Source of the DNA: Sterolibacterium sp964500605
Lineage (GTDB): Bacteria; Pseudomonadota; Gammaproteobacteria; Burkholderiales; Rhodocyclaceae
DNA length: 41,606 nucleotides
Reading direction: 5' to 3'
Assembly: GCA_964500605.1 (NCBI GenBank)
Contig: CAZCOS010000012.1
Location: 1-41,606 of the forward strand
In this document: in pieces, positions 41,489 through 41,606 of the stretch
Numbering within the stretch: the first letter of the stretch is position 1
Layout: every line of letters starts with the position of its first letter
Notes under the pieces: generated by a model
Told to the model about the DNA's origin: nothing
Database searches by the model: none
What the model saw: the letters and a program-made list of their open reading frames with translations, nothing else
Translations under genes and position numbers: made by a program

Positions 41489-41606
41489 GTTGTCTCCCGC
41501 GCGCACGGCACGGGTGGAACCTGTCCTCGGCCCTGTCGCGCACCGGGATGGTGGCGCGGCGATCGGGCGTTTGCATCAGTTGTTATGGTTGTTTCAGGGG
41601 CGTGTG
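41489..41606 (-). other. rne 5' leader (incomplete)
   Basis: The 118 bases before rne reach the right edge and contain the GGGAG ribosome site and G/C-rich sequence able to fold (GTGCCGTGCGCGCGG region). RNase E genes are often autoregulated through a long leader. The promoter is probably outside the window. Confidence 0.45.

Overview
The window reads as a chromosomal segment of a Gram-negative betaproteobacterium, most likely close to the Rhodocyclales/Azoarcus-Thauera-Sulfuritalea group. This rests on a combination of markers: RF2 with its programmed frameshift, the squalene genes hpnCDE, an RNase E with a long Arg/Glu-rich tail, a betaproteobacterial-style rimP-nusA-infB-rbfA-truB run, and genes for anaerobic benzoyl-CoA degradation. 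Genus assignment is inference. No phage, insertion sequence, integrase or CRISPR array is visible.

Layout. (1) 1-6340, + strand: a signalling block with a CHASE2 adenylate cyclase (cut by the left edge), a possible 35-aa peptide, a GAF-domain GspE/PilB-type ATPase and a GAF-HD-GYP phosphodiesterase. (2) 6359-14452, - strand: a GltS-like FMN protein, a peptide-binding lipoprotein/periplasmic protein and an M3 peptidase (tightly overlapping), then katA and a ZIP transporter. (3) 14536-19172: a MAPEG protein (+), then prfB and hpnE-hpnD-hpnC (- strand). (4) 19255-37359, + strand: tRNA-Leu(UAG), rmuC, bzdQ, a small ferredoxin, rpsO, pnp, a large Fe-S/flavin oxidoreductase, rimP, nusA, infB, rbfA, truB, dch, had, oah. 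(5) 37342-41488, - strand: a flavodoxin-like protein, an RluF-like pseudouridine synthase and rne.

The most notable feature is region 4. The benzoyl-CoA ring-reduction and early beta-oxidation genes occur in the order Q, M, (V), W, X, Y, which as I recall it is the order in the Azoarcus bzd operon (bzdNOPQMSTUVWXYZA). Here they are split into three pieces, each placed next to translation or RNA-metabolism genes: Q-M directly after rmuC and before rpsO-pnp, V after pnp and before rimP, and W-X-Y overlapping the 3' end of truB. The housekeeping genes are themselves permuted relative to the usual rimP-nusA-infB-rbfA-truB-rpsO-pnp order. None of the three catabolic pieces has an evident promoter of its own, so they may be transcribed with housekeeping genes. 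The reductase subunits N, O and P are not in the window.

Regulatory elements I can support: a near-consensus promoter for rpsO, a promoter plus long leader and intrinsic terminator just before rimP, an intrinsic terminator between infB and rbfA, a hairpin terminator in the 442-bp rpsO-pnp gap, a hairpin after pnp, a strong symmetric terminator after rne, and the RF2 recoding site.
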